A DNA stretch of 64,000 nucleotides from Albibacterium sp035514885 (GTDB lineage Bacteria > Bacteroidota > Bacteroidia > Sphingobacteriales > Sphingobacteriaceae). Under the pieces are notes generated by a model. It made no database searches. It was given only the letters and a program-made list of their open reading frames with translations, and was not told the DNA's origin. The position numbers and the translations under genes were made by a program. Of the stretch, positions 1 through 7,157 are shown piece by piece; positions within the stretch are counted from its first letter, which is position 1, and each line of letters begins with the position of its first letter. Location of the stretch: positions 62,001 through 126,000 of the forward strand of contig NZ_DATJCH010000012.1 of the NCBI RefSeq assembly GCF_035514885.1. Reading direction: 5' to 3'.

Positions 1-272
1 ACGGCTCCCGGACCGCCCATGGCGATGGCTGTAGCAACTCCCACAATATTACCTGTACCAACTCTCCCTGAAATTGCAATTGAGAATGCTTGAAATGAGG
101 ACACACCTTGGTTGGAAGCTTTCCCATCGAAAAGCAAGCGAACCATCTCTTTTATATATCTGAGCTGTAGAAAACGAGTTGCAACTGAAAAATATATACC
201 TGCTCCGATACAAAGAAGTATAAGTGCATTACTCCAAATAATATCATTGATAAAGGTAGCTACTTGCTCCAT
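1..272 (-). CDS. Amino acid:sodium (alanine/glycine) symporter, AGCS family, N-terminal part
   Basis: The reverse strand reads an open frame from ATG at 272 to the window edge, 90 codons, so the C-terminal four fifths of the protein lie outside. The start reads MEQVATFINDIIW, followed by a hydrophobic helix (NALILLCIGAGIYFSV) and then the AGCS signature GRVGTGNIVGVATAIAMGGP at about residues 70-89. That glycine-rich stretch forms part of the substrate and sodium path in AlsT/AgcS transporters. The family imports alanine or glycine with sodium at the inner membrane. The exact amino acid cannot be told from this piece. No partner gene is visible, and the 223-base gap to the next gene holds nothing I recognise. 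Confidence 0.88.
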   Translation of the reverse strand, partial: MEQVATFINDIIWSNALILLCIGAGIYFSVATRFLQLRYIKEMVRLLFDGKASNQGVSSFQAFSIAISGRVGTGNIVGVATAIAMGGPGA

Positions 273-495
273 AATTGGTTTTTTGTTGGTTGTTTGTCAC
301 GAAACAGGCATCGGGAAGAGCTGTTTCTTCTGTAAAGAAAGGAAAATTAAAATAAAAAATTCAACGGTATTTGATTATTTATTGATAATTATTCAAGAAT
401 TCGTTAAGGTTTTGCATTATTTGCACTAGTTTTATAGAGGTATAGGATCAATGTATTTAGTTTAAGCAGACACTTTGTTTTAATAGATTTTAATT

Positions 496-942
496 ATGGA
501 TATAAAAGAAATAATAAACATTTTACCTTATAGTAAGCCATTTCTTTTTGTTGACGATCTGCAACGACTAGATGAGAATGGAGCAGTAGGGACTTTTACA
601 TTTGATCCAGATCTGGATTTCTATAAAGGACATTTTAAAGATAACCCAGTTACTCCGGGTGTGATTTTAACAGAAACAATGGCACAAATTGGACTTGTTT
701 GTCTGGGACTATATTTGGTTGGCGACACAGATGAAAGCTCAAGTGCGCATGTGATGCTTACTTCAACAGCTATTGATTTTATGAAGCCGGTATTTCCGGG
801 AGAGAAGGTTACTGTAACATCTGAAAAGGTTTATTTTCGCATGAAGAGACTGCACTGCAATGTATCTATGCAAAATGAGGCTGGAGAGGTGGTCTGTAAA
901 GGAACGCTTTCAGGAATGGTGACGAAGATATTGAAGAATTAA
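496..942 (+). CDS. FabZ/FabA-like 3-hydroxyacyl-ACP dehydratase (hotdog fold)
   Basis: A 148-residue single-domain hotdog protein. The dehydratase motif is clear: FYKGHFKDNPVTPGVILTE at about residues 43-61, with the catalytic His in GHF and the catalytic Glu in the LTETMAQ helix. The length matches FabZ (about 145). FabZ removes water from 3-hydroxyacyl-ACP in fatty acid synthesis. This copy stands alone, not beside lpxC/lpxA or fabD, and its sequence is less typical than housekeeping FabZ (KDNPV instead of PxxPV). It may instead serve a specialised acyl chain such as an aryl-polyene or flexirubin-type lipid. That is inference, as no such genes are in the window. Confidence 0.82.
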   Translation: MDIKEIINILPYSKPFLFVDDLQRLDENGAVGTFTFDPDLDFYKGHFKDNPVTPGVILTETMAQIGLVCLGLYLVGDTDESSSAHVMLTSTAIDFMKPVFPGEKVTVTSEKVYFRMKRLHCNVSMQNEAGEVVCKGTLSGMVTKILKN

Positions 943-954
943 TTATATTTCATC

Positions 955-1458
955 TTAGGATATTTGCTTTTGATATAAATTATAGATAGAAAGCGGAAGG
1001 GTTTTTTCTCCGACTTTTAAGAATCCTTGGTTTTCATAGTACCTGCATAGTTTTACATTCTTTGAATCGCAGTCTAATCTTAAAAAACTATAGTTGTTTT
1101 CCCCAGCTTCGTTTTCGATCCTCTCCAGTACTTTCTTTCCAATTTTATGACCTTCAAACTCTTCAGAAATAACCAAGGAATGCACATATTTTGCCTTGTC
1201 ATTCATCTCACCCCAATACAATAAATCTTTATCCATTATCCTCACCATTCCTATAATTTCATCTTGAAAACTTTCAATAAAGAAAAACTCATGGTTTAAT
1301 AAACCTTCTTTTACCCAGTTTACTTTTTCAATTGGCGGGTTTGTCCAGTACTGCCAATAATCAATATTCATTTTTGCAATTTTTTCTGCTGCTAATTTAA
1401 ACAGGCTTAGTATTTTGTCTATTTCTTCTCTATTTGCTTGTCTTAGTTTGAAATCCAT
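955..1458 (-). CDS. GNAT family N-acetyltransferase
   Basis: A 167-residue protein with the GNAT layout. It has an N-terminal helix, a middle segment with FFIESFQDEIIGMVRI (beta-strand 4 region), the acetyl-CoA-binding signature as SEEFEGHKIGKKVLERIE (about residues 97-114, a variant of the usual Q/RxxGxG/A), and a C-terminal strand SFLRLDCDSKNVKLCRYYENQGF, where family members place the tyrosine near the thioester. It transfers an acetyl group to an amine; the substrate is unknown. It is convergent with the FabZ-like gene with only 12 bases between the stops. It starts at an ATG with a divergent intergenic region of 130 bases towards the metal transporter. Confidence 0.8.
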   Translation of the reverse strand: MDFKLRQANREEIDKILSLFKLAAEKIAKMNIDYWQYWTNPPIEKVNWVKEGLLNHEFFFIESFQDEIIGMVRIMDKDLLYWGEMNDKAKYVHSLVISEEFEGHKIGKKVLERIENEAGENNYSFLRLDCDSKNVKLCRYYENQGFLKVGEKTLPLSIYNLYQKQIS

Positions 1459-1531
1459 CTTTGTTTTGTATTAAGTTATAAGTATTAACTTCTAATAAAG
1501 ATACAAAAGTTAAAGTATTTTATAAATTTAA

Positions 1532-1562
1532 TTGTTAGGTTAGTCTAAATTATTTAGTTTTG
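1532..1562 (+). promoter_or_regulatory. Promoter with DtxR/MntR-type operator for the metal ABC operon
   Basis: A -33 element TTG (1532-1534) and a -7 element TAGTTTTG (1555-1562, matching TAnnTTTG) are separated by exactly 20 bases. The spacer is filled by TTAGGTTAGTCTAAATTAT (1535-1553), which agrees with the DtxR consensus TTAGGTTAGSCTAACCTAA at about 15 of 19 positions. A metal-loaded DtxR/MntR repressor bound there would cover both promoter elements. The elements are visible; regulation by metal is inferred from known DtxR-family sites and from the operon's function. Confidence 0.6.
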
Positions 1563-1588
1563 TATTGTAAACTTGTTTAGTTCATTTT

Positions 1589-2500
1589 ATGCGGTATCTG
1601 TTTGTTCTTATAATATTGGTTTTCTCTCTTTCTTCTTGTCGAGATCGGGAGGTAGAATCGCATGATAAACCTTTGATTGTTGTTACAACAAGTTTATTGG
1701 CAGATGCTATTCATAATATTGTACAGGATTCTGCAAATGTTCAATCTTTAATGGGAGCGGGAGTAGACCCTCATTTGTATAAGGCTAGTTTGGGTGATTT
1801 AGAAAAACTAATGGAGGCTGATTATATATTTTATCAAGGGCTTCATTTAGAGGGTAAGTTAGGGGAGGTGCTTGATAAATTGAGTCGCACAAAGAATGTG
1901 ATGGCCCTGGCAGATGAAATTCCTGAGCAAATGATTCGAAAGGTTGATGTGAAAGGGAATGTTCCGGATCCTCATATTTGGTTTAATGTAAAGATATGGA
2001 AAGAAGTAGTGCTTACTGCTTGTGAGAAATTGTCAGTTCAAATACCAGGTTCTGCTTCTTATTTTGAATCGAATACGGCAGCTTATATTAAAAAGTTGGA
2101 TAGTTTGGATAGGTATGTGGAAGTGGAAATCTCTAAAATTCCTGAAAGCAGGCGAGTACTTATTACTTCGCATGATGCCTTTAATTATTTTGGAGCTGAA
2201 TATCATATAGAAGTGAAGGGCTTGCAGGGAATATCTACGCTCTCCGAATTTGGATTACGTGATGTTTCTGATTTAGTTAAAATGATTATTGAGAGAGATA
2301 TTCAGGCAGTTTTTGTTGAAACATCTGTTTCTTCGAAATCGTTGAATGCAGTAGTTGCAGGTGTTCGTGAGAAGGGAAAGGAAGTTAGGATTGGCGGAAC
2401 GCTTTACACAGATGCGTTGGGTGAACCCAGTTCGGCAGAAGGGACCTATATAGGAATGATGGAGTATAATGTAAACACGATTGTTAAAGCATTAAGATAA
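1589..2500 (+). CDS. Metal ABC transporter substrate-binding lipoprotein (ZnuA/TroA/MntA family)
   Basis: A 303-residue cluster A-I binding protein that captures Mn, Zn or Fe outside the inner membrane and hands it to the permeases encoded downstream. It opens with a lipoprotein signal peptide and lipobox LSSC (Cys at about 17), so it is membrane anchored. The metal-ligand histidines sit in GVDPHLYKAS (about 57-66), GLHLEG (about 84-89) and DPHIWFN (about 127-133). A fourth acidic ligand is likely in the C-lobe near FVETSVSS. The family's His-rich loop is absent, which favours a Mn/Fe role over high-affinity zinc, but that is weak evidence. The stop overlaps the ATPase start by one base (TAATG), so the two are translationally coupled. 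A DtxR-type operator lies in its promoter. Confidence 0.9.
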   Translation: MRYLFVLIILVFSLSSCRDREVESHDKPLIVVTTSLLADAIHNIVQDSANVQSLMGAGVDPHLYKASLGDLEKLMEADYIFYQGLHLEGKLGEVLDKLSRTKNVMALADEIPEQMIRKVDVKGNVPDPHIWFNVKIWKEVVLTACEKLSVQIPGSASYFESNTAAYIKKLDSLDRYVEVEISKIPESRRVLITSHDAFNYFGAEYHIEVKGLQGISTLSEFGLRDVSDLVKMIIERDIQAVFVETSVSSKSLNAVVAGVREKGKEVRIGGTLYTDALGEPSSAEGTYIGMMEYNVNTIVKALR

Positions 2501-3282
2501 TGAATGAAAATAGTGTTCTTAAAGTAAATAGTCTGACAGTTGGATACACTCGGAAGCCTGTATTATGGGGAATTGATTTTGAAATTCCGCAAGGTAAAAT
2601 AGTTGGTATTGTGGGTCCGAATGGTGCAGGTAAATCGACTCTGTTGAAGTCCATTATGGGAGTTATTCCCATTACGAACGGTTCAGTAAAGATATTTGAT
2701 GAGTCGCTTGATGAGGTTAGAAAACGAGTAAGTTATGTGCCGCAGCGTGAGTCTGTAGATTGGGATTTTCCGGCTTCTGTTTTTGATGTAGTAATGATGG
2801 GCAGGTATGGCAGATTAGGGCTCTTAAACAGACCTCGCAGGGCTGATAAAGAAGTGGTATTGGATTGCTTGGAGAAAGTTGGTATGGCTGACTTTTCTAA
2901 GCGTCAGATATCTCAACTATCTGGAGGACAGCAACAGCGGGTGTTTATAGCAAGGGCTTTAGCGCAGCAAGCTGATTTTTATTTATTGGATGAACCCTTC
3001 GCAGGTGTTGATGCAGCTACTGAAGAGACGATTATTCAGTTACTGAGAAAGATGTCGGAAGAAAATAAAACACTGATTGTTGTACACCATGATCTGCAGT
3101 CTGTTAAGAAATACTTTGATTGGATAATCATGTTGAATGTGAATTTAGTGGCTTATGGACCAACGGAAACAACATTTACAAAAGAAAACATTCAGAAAAC
3201 CTATGGTGGGAAGTTAACCTTGCTTTCTGATGTTAGAAATATTTTGGCTAATACACCTTATTCAACAAAGGAAAATAAATAA
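2500..3282 (+). CDS. Metal ABC transporter ATP-binding protein (ZnuC/MntB-type)
   Basis: A 260-residue ABC ATPase that powers metal uptake from the inner face of the membrane. Walker A is GPNGAGKST (about residues 39-47), the Q-loop lies near VPQRESVDWDFP, the signature is LSGGQQQR (about 140-147), Walker B is FYLLDEPFAGVD, and the H-loop is VVHHDL. The VDWDFP stretch after the Q-loop is characteristic of the Mn/Zn (cluster A-I) ATPases. It overlaps the neighbours by one base on both sides (TAATG junctions at 2500 and 3282), so binding protein, ATPase and permease should be made in step. The start is fixed by this overlap. Confidence 0.92.
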   Translation: MNENSVLKVNSLTVGYTRKPVLWGIDFEIPQGKIVGIVGPNGAGKSTLLKSIMGVIPITNGSVKIFDESLDEVRKRVSYVPQRESVDWDFPASVFDVVMMGRYGRLGLLNRPRRADKEVVLDCLEKVGMADFSKRQISQLSGGQQQRVFIARALAQQADFYLLDEPFAGVDAATEETIIQLLRKMSEENKTLIVVHHDLQSVKKYFDWIIMLNVNLVAYGPTETTFTKENIQKTYGGKLTLLSDVRNILANTPYSTKENK

Positions 3283-4571
3283 TGCAGGCAGTAATAGATT
3301 TTTTCTCCTTTTCAGATCCTAATATTCGCTATGTTGTATTGGGATCTATGTTATTGGCGGCGAGTTCCGCCATTGTTGGGGTATTTATTGTGCTAAAGAA
3401 AAAGGCTTTGATTGGTGATGCTGTTTCGCATTCTGTTTTACCGGGGATATGTGCAGCTTTCCTTTTTGCAGGTAATAAAAATATTCCTTTGATGATTGTC
3501 GGTGCGTTTATATCTGGCTGGCTGGCGATTGTTATCATTGATTATATTACGAGTAATTCTAAGATTAAGAAAGATGCTGCAATCAGCATTATTTTAACGG
3601 TTTTTTTTGGATTGGGTGTTGTTCTGCTAACTCATATTCAACATAGCGGTTATGCCTCACAAAGTGGATTAGAGAGTTTTATATTTGGGAATGCAGCAGC
3701 TTTGATTGGAAATGATGTAATCGTATTTTCCATTATCGCTATTATTTTATTTATTACAGTTATCGCCTTTTTTAAGGAGTTTACATTAACGTCTTTTGAT
3801 GAGCCTTATGCCAAAACGCTTGGTTTACCTGTATCCAGATTAGAATTGTTACTTACAACGCTTACTGTATTGGCAGTTGTTACAGGTATTACTGCAGTTG
3901 GAGTGGTTTTAATGGCTGCTATGTTAATTACTCCGGCCGCTGCTGCCCGGTTCTGGTCCGATAATATAAGAAAGATTGTTATTATATCAGCATGTTTTGG
4001 TGCATTTTCTGGCTTAGCCGGAGCATTTATATCTTATATGGCACCTGCCATGCCTACGGGACCATGGATGGTGGTTGCTTCTTCATTCATTGCATTTTTT
4101 TCTTTCTTTTTTGCACCAAAGAGAGGTTCGATATTCTTGTGGTGGAATAAAAGGCAGTATATTAAAACAACCGATGAAGAAAATATACTTAAGATCTTTT
4201 ATCAATTGGGAGAGCCTTCGGATAATTTTGAATGTGAATATTCTGTTTCAGAATTGATGGAGAAACGGACAGTTGGTCAGGATAGATTTAAATCTGCTTT
4301 AAATCGTTTGAAAAGGCAGAATCTTATTGAAAGTATAGGAGAAAATTGGCAGCTTACAAAAGGAGGTATGAGAGAATCGGCCAGGATTGTGCGTTTGCAT
4401 CGGTTATGGGAACTTTATTTAACAAAATACATGCAGATGCCAGCTCATAAAGTACATGAGAATGCCGAAATGATTGAACATGTTTTAACACCAGAATTGG
4501 AAAAGGAACTTGAGATTCAATTGGGCTTTCCGGATCGGGACCCACACGAATCTATTATACCTAGAATTTAA
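3282..4571 (+). CDS. Metal ABC permease fused to a C-terminal DtxR/MntR-like metal-sensing domain
   Basis: A 429-residue two-part protein. Residues 1 to about 285 are a ZnuB/MntC-type permease: several hydrophobic helices, the typical KKKALIGDAVSHSVLPG loop (about 39-55) and TAVGVVLMAAMLITPAAAA (about 204-222). Residues about 295-429 resemble a whole DtxR/MntR repressor. There is a winged helix (EENILKIFYQLGE ... YSVSELMEKRTV ... LIESIGENWQLTKGG), then RIVRLHRLWELYL, then VHENAEMIEH and the end FPDRDPHESIIP. The last corresponds to the DPHGxPIP motif that follows the dimerisation domain. The MntR metal ligands appear kept (His373, Glu396, Glu399, His400). The domain would face the cytoplasm. 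The second permease, directly downstream, lacks it. It could gate transport by metal level or act as a membrane-tethered DNA binder; both are inference. Confidence 0.88.
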   Translation: MQAVIDFFSFSDPNIRYVVLGSMLLAASSAIVGVFIVLKKKALIGDAVSHSVLPGICAAFLFAGNKNIPLMIVGAFISGWLAIVIIDYITSNSKIKKDAAISIILTVFFGLGVVLLTHIQHSGYASQSGLESFIFGNAAALIGNDVIVFSIIAIILFITVIAFFKEFTLTSFDEPYAKTLGLPVSRLELLLTTLTVLAVVTGITAVGVVLMAAMLITPAAAARFWSDNIRKIVIISACFGAFSGLAGAFISYMAPAMPTGPWMVVASSFIAFFSFFFAPKRGSIFLWWNKRQYIKTTDEENILKIFYQLGEPSDNFECEYSVSELMEKRTVGQDRFKSALNRLKRQNLIESIGENWQLTKGGMRESARIVRLHRLWELYLTKYMQMPAHKVHENAEMIEHVLTPELEKELEIQLGFPDRDPHESIIPRI

Positions 4572-4584
4572 AAATATAGAAGCG

Positions 4585-5481
4585 ATGATCTCATTTTGGA
4601 TAATATTAACCGGTGTTTTGGTTGCTGTTTCAGCAGGTTTGCTGGGTTGCTTTTTGGTTCTTCGCCGAATGAGTATGGTAGGGGATGCCATTAGTCATGC
4701 CGTTTTACCCGGAATAGTAATTGCTTTTTTGATTAGTGGGAATAGGGAGCCTTTAACAATATTAATTGGTGCCAGTACACTGGGCCTGGTCACTACCTTT
4801 ATTATTGAATATCTTCATAAAAAGGCGAAGGTGCAGGGAGATGCGGCCATTGGAGTAACTTATACTTTCTTATTTGCTGTGGGGGTAATTTTGTTGAGCC
4901 TTTTTGCCGGACAGGTTGATATTGATCAGGATTGCGTTTTATATGGTGAAATAGCCTATGTGCCTATTGATACATTGATTACTGCATCAGGCATAAATTT
5001 GGGTCCAAGACCGATTTACTTATTGGGAGGCTTACTGATTGCCATTGTATTGTTTATTATATTCTTTTATAAACAGCTTTCGCTTACGGCATTTGACCCG
5101 GGTTTTGCTTCAGCTATAGGTATTTCGACTGTGCTGTGGCATTATTTATTAATGGGTTTGGTTTCTATTACAACCGTTGTTTCCTTTCAATCCGTGGGTG
5201 CAATTCTGATAATCAACTTCTTAATCGGACCTCCTTCTATTGCTTATTTAATAACTAAAAGCTTAAAAAGGATGCTTATTTATACTGTTATTATTGGTAT
5301 ATTGATCGCGTTTTTTGGGTATCAGATAGCAGCCTATCTAGACGTTTCGGTTGCTGGCTGCATGGCGGTTACAACGGGCATTATATTTGCGGTTTGCTTT
5401 ATCTATACCAGTTATAATTCAAAAATGAAGAAGAAAGATATTGAATTAAATCGGTTGGCACAACCTATTGGAACTGTTTAG
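4585..5481 (+). CDS. Metal ABC transporter permease (second subunit)
   Basis: A 298-residue ZnuB/MntC-type permease without extra domains. ATG 4585 is chosen over an in-frame upstream ATG at 4510. The upstream start would add 25 polar residues encoded inside the previous gene, and 4585 gives a clean first membrane helix (MISFWIILTGVLVAVSAGLLG). The family loop appears as RRMSMVGDAISHAVLPG, and the conserved core as VSFQSVGAILIINFLIGPPSIAYL. It pairs with the upstream fused permease as a heterodimer, as in the MntC/MntD systems. It lies 13 bases after the fused permease. Its stop directly abuts the trmN6 start. Confidence 0.9.
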   Translation: MISFWIILTGVLVAVSAGLLGCFLVLRRMSMVGDAISHAVLPGIVIAFLISGNREPLTILIGASTLGLVTTFIIEYLHKKAKVQGDAAIGVTYTFLFAVGVILLSLFAGQVDIDQDCVLYGEIAYVPIDTLITASGINLGPRPIYLLGGLLIAIVLFIIFFYKQLSLTAFDPGFASAIGISTVLWHYLLMGLVSITTVVSFQSVGAILIINFLIGPPSIAYLITKSLKRMLIYTVIIGILIAFFGYQIAAYLDVSVAGCMAVTTGIIFAVCFIYTSYNSKMKKKDIELNRLAQPIGTV

Positions 5482-6195
5482 ATGGAAGAAGATATATTCA
5501 GATTTAAACAGTTTAATGTTAATCAGGCGGGTTGTACAATGAAAATAAACACCGACGGTGTTTTATTGGCAGTAAAGGCAAATCAGGATCATCATGTTGG
5601 ACATATATTAGATATAGGTACAGGTACGGGTGTTATGGCATTGATGCTTGCTCAGCGTTATCCGGATGCTTATGTTGAATCAATTGATATTGATGAGGGT
5701 GCAGTGTTTTGTGCGGAAGAGAACTTTAAGAATTCGCCTTTTGCCAGCCGCTTGGCAGTACACCATATTGGAATTGAAGATTACCAAACTACGGTTTCCT
5801 ATGATCTGATAGTTTCTAACCCACCTTTCTTTATTAATTCATTAAAGAATCCTGATAAAAGAAAAAGTTTGTCGAGGCATGGGTCCACCAAGTTTTATAA
5901 GTTTTTATTTAATAAGTGCAGTGCTCTGCTGAGTGCTGATGGTTCTTTCCAGATTATCTGGCCGATGGAGATCAGGGATCAAACGTTAAGTCTGAGTTTA
6001 TCTGCACATCTTTATTTAAACAATGAGGTTTATATCAGCTCTTTTCCTGATTCAGCTCCTTTTCGGGTAATCTCCACTTTTAAAAAGAGACCACCAGATT
6101 CGTATGTAAGTAAGAATTTCAATATTTATAAAGAGGAGAAAGTTTATTCTGAACAGTATAAGGAACTGTTAAAGCCTTTTTTTATTAACTATTGA
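5482..6195 (+). CDS. trmN6: tRNA1(Val) adenine-37 N6-methyltransferase (TrmN6/YfiC)
   Basis: A 237-residue class I SAM-dependent methyltransferase. The SAM-binding glycine loop is ILDIGTGTGVMALMLAQ (about residues 42-58), the acidic residue ending strand 2 is in SIDIDEGA, and the catalytic NPPF motif of N6-adenine enzymes reads VSNPPFF (about 111-117). The opening, FRFKQFNVNQ ... CTMKINTDGVLL, is the TrmN6-specific start. The enzyme methylates A37 next to the anticodon of tRNA-Val. The gene starts on the base after the permease stop, so it rides on the metal transporter transcript although its function is unrelated. Confidence 0.9.
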   Translation: MEEDIFRFKQFNVNQAGCTMKINTDGVLLAVKANQDHHVGHILDIGTGTGVMALMLAQRYPDAYVESIDIDEGAVFCAEENFKNSPFASRLAVHHIGIEDYQTTVSYDLIVSNPPFFINSLKNPDKRKSLSRHGSTKFYKFLFNKCSALLSADGSFQIIWPMEIRDQTLSLSLSAHLYLNNEVYISSFPDSAPFRVISTFKKRPPDSYVSKNFNIYKEEKVYSEQYKELLKPFFINY

Positions 6196-6210
6196 TTTCC
6201 GGATTAGGTT

Positions 6211-6705
6211 ATGAAAAAGATTGGATTGCTTTCGGATACACATAGTTATTTAGATAAGGCAATTTTTAAGCATTTTGAATCTTGTGATGAAATATGGCAT
6301 GCAGGCGATTTTGGTAATATCGAACTTGTAGATGCTTTAGCTGCTTTTAAACCTTTGCGAGGAGTGTTTGGTAATATTGATGGCCAGGAAGTACGAGCAG
6401 TATTTCCTGAACAGAATAGATTTGCATGTGAGGATGTTGATGTATATATGATACATATTGGAGGCTACCCGAAGCGTTATCAACCCATTGTGAAAAATAT
6501 AATGCAGGTAAATCCTCCTAAGTTGTTTATATCCGGGCATTCACACATATTAAAAGTAATGTATGACAACGAATATGCTTGTCTGCATCTGAACCCCGGA
6601 GCCGCTGGTAAACATGGCTGGCAGAAAGTAAGAACTCTTTTACGGTTTACGATTGATGGGGATTCTATTCAGAATATGGAATTAATTGAGTTAGGACCGA
6701 GGTAA
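6211..6705 (+). CDS. YfcE/MJ0936-type metallophosphoesterase
   Basis: A 164-residue calcineurin-like phosphoesterase of the small YfcE type. The metal-binding motifs run in order: LLSDTHSY (D-x-H, about residues 6-13), WHAGDFGN (GD, about 29-36), GVFGNIDG (GN-D), IHIGGYPK (in place of GHxxP, about 81-88) and FISGHSHI (GHSH, about 107-114). Such enzymes hydrolyse phosphodiesters in vitro with Mn or Ni; the physiological substrate is unknown. It lies 15 bases after trmN6, as the last gene of the operon that starts with the metal binding protein. Its stop abuts the stop of the convergent merR gene. Confidence 0.88.
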   Translation: MKKIGLLSDTHSYLDKAIFKHFESCDEIWHAGDFGNIELVDALAAFKPLRGVFGNIDGQEVRAVFPEQNRFACEDVDVYMIHIGGYPKRYQPIVKNIMQVNPPKLFISGHSHILKVMYDNEYACLHLNPGAAGKHGWQKVRTLLRFTIDGDSIQNMELIELGPR

Positions 6706-7041
6706 TTATAAGCTTTCCCTTACGTCTGTTAAAAAGGCTTTGATTTTTTCTAACGAGTTTATAATGCTTTGATTATCCTGAATTTCTTTTTTATTGGTTT
6801 TCATATAATCACGCGCACCTTGTAAGGTATAGCCCTTGTCTTTTACTAAGGAAAAGATAGTTTTTAGGTTGTCAATATCTTCCGGGCGGAAATAGCGATT
6901 CCCCTTTTTATTCTTTTTGGGTTTAAGGATGTCAAACTCACGTTCATAAAATCTGATTTGAGAAGCATTTACATCAAACATTTTTGTTACTTCTCCCATA
7001 CTGTAATACAATTTTTCGATATTGGGTTCTTTGTATGGCAT
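6706..7041 (-). CDS. MerR family transcriptional regulator
   Basis: A 111-residue MerR-type DNA-binding protein. The winged helix is clear: YSMGEVTKMFDVNASQIRFY (about residues 12-31) and the wing PKKNKKGNRYFRPEDIDNL (about 41-59), followed by the dimerisation helix. It ends without a cysteine-rich or drug-binding sensor domain, so the inducer is unknown. It is divergent from alaS across 116 bases, an arrangement common in Bacteroidota, and could influence that promoter. This is context, not proof. The convergent stop with the phosphoesterase leaves no room for a terminator. Confidence 0.88.
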   Translation of the reverse strand: MPYKEPNIEKLYYSMGEVTKMFDVNASQIRFYEREFDILKPKKNKKGNRYFRPEDIDNLKTIFSLVKDKGYTLQGARDYMKTNKKEIQDNQSIINSLEKIKAFLTDVRESL

Positions 7042-7132
7042 ATTTATAATATTGATTAATTAGTAGAGCTAGTACAAAGCTACTTTATTGATGATTAATA
7101 TCCTATTTTTTATCTAATTAGGGATAAACGAT

Positions 7133-7140
7133 TAACTTTG
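7133..7140 (+). promoter_or_regulatory. -7 promoter element for alaS
   Basis: TAACTTTG fits the Bacteroidota -7 consensus TAnnTTTG and lies 17 bases before the alaS ATG, giving a very short leader. The matching -33 element is not clear in the T-rich stretch around 7107-7116. Confidence 0.45.
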
Positions 7141-7157
7141 CAAATTATAGCAATCAC

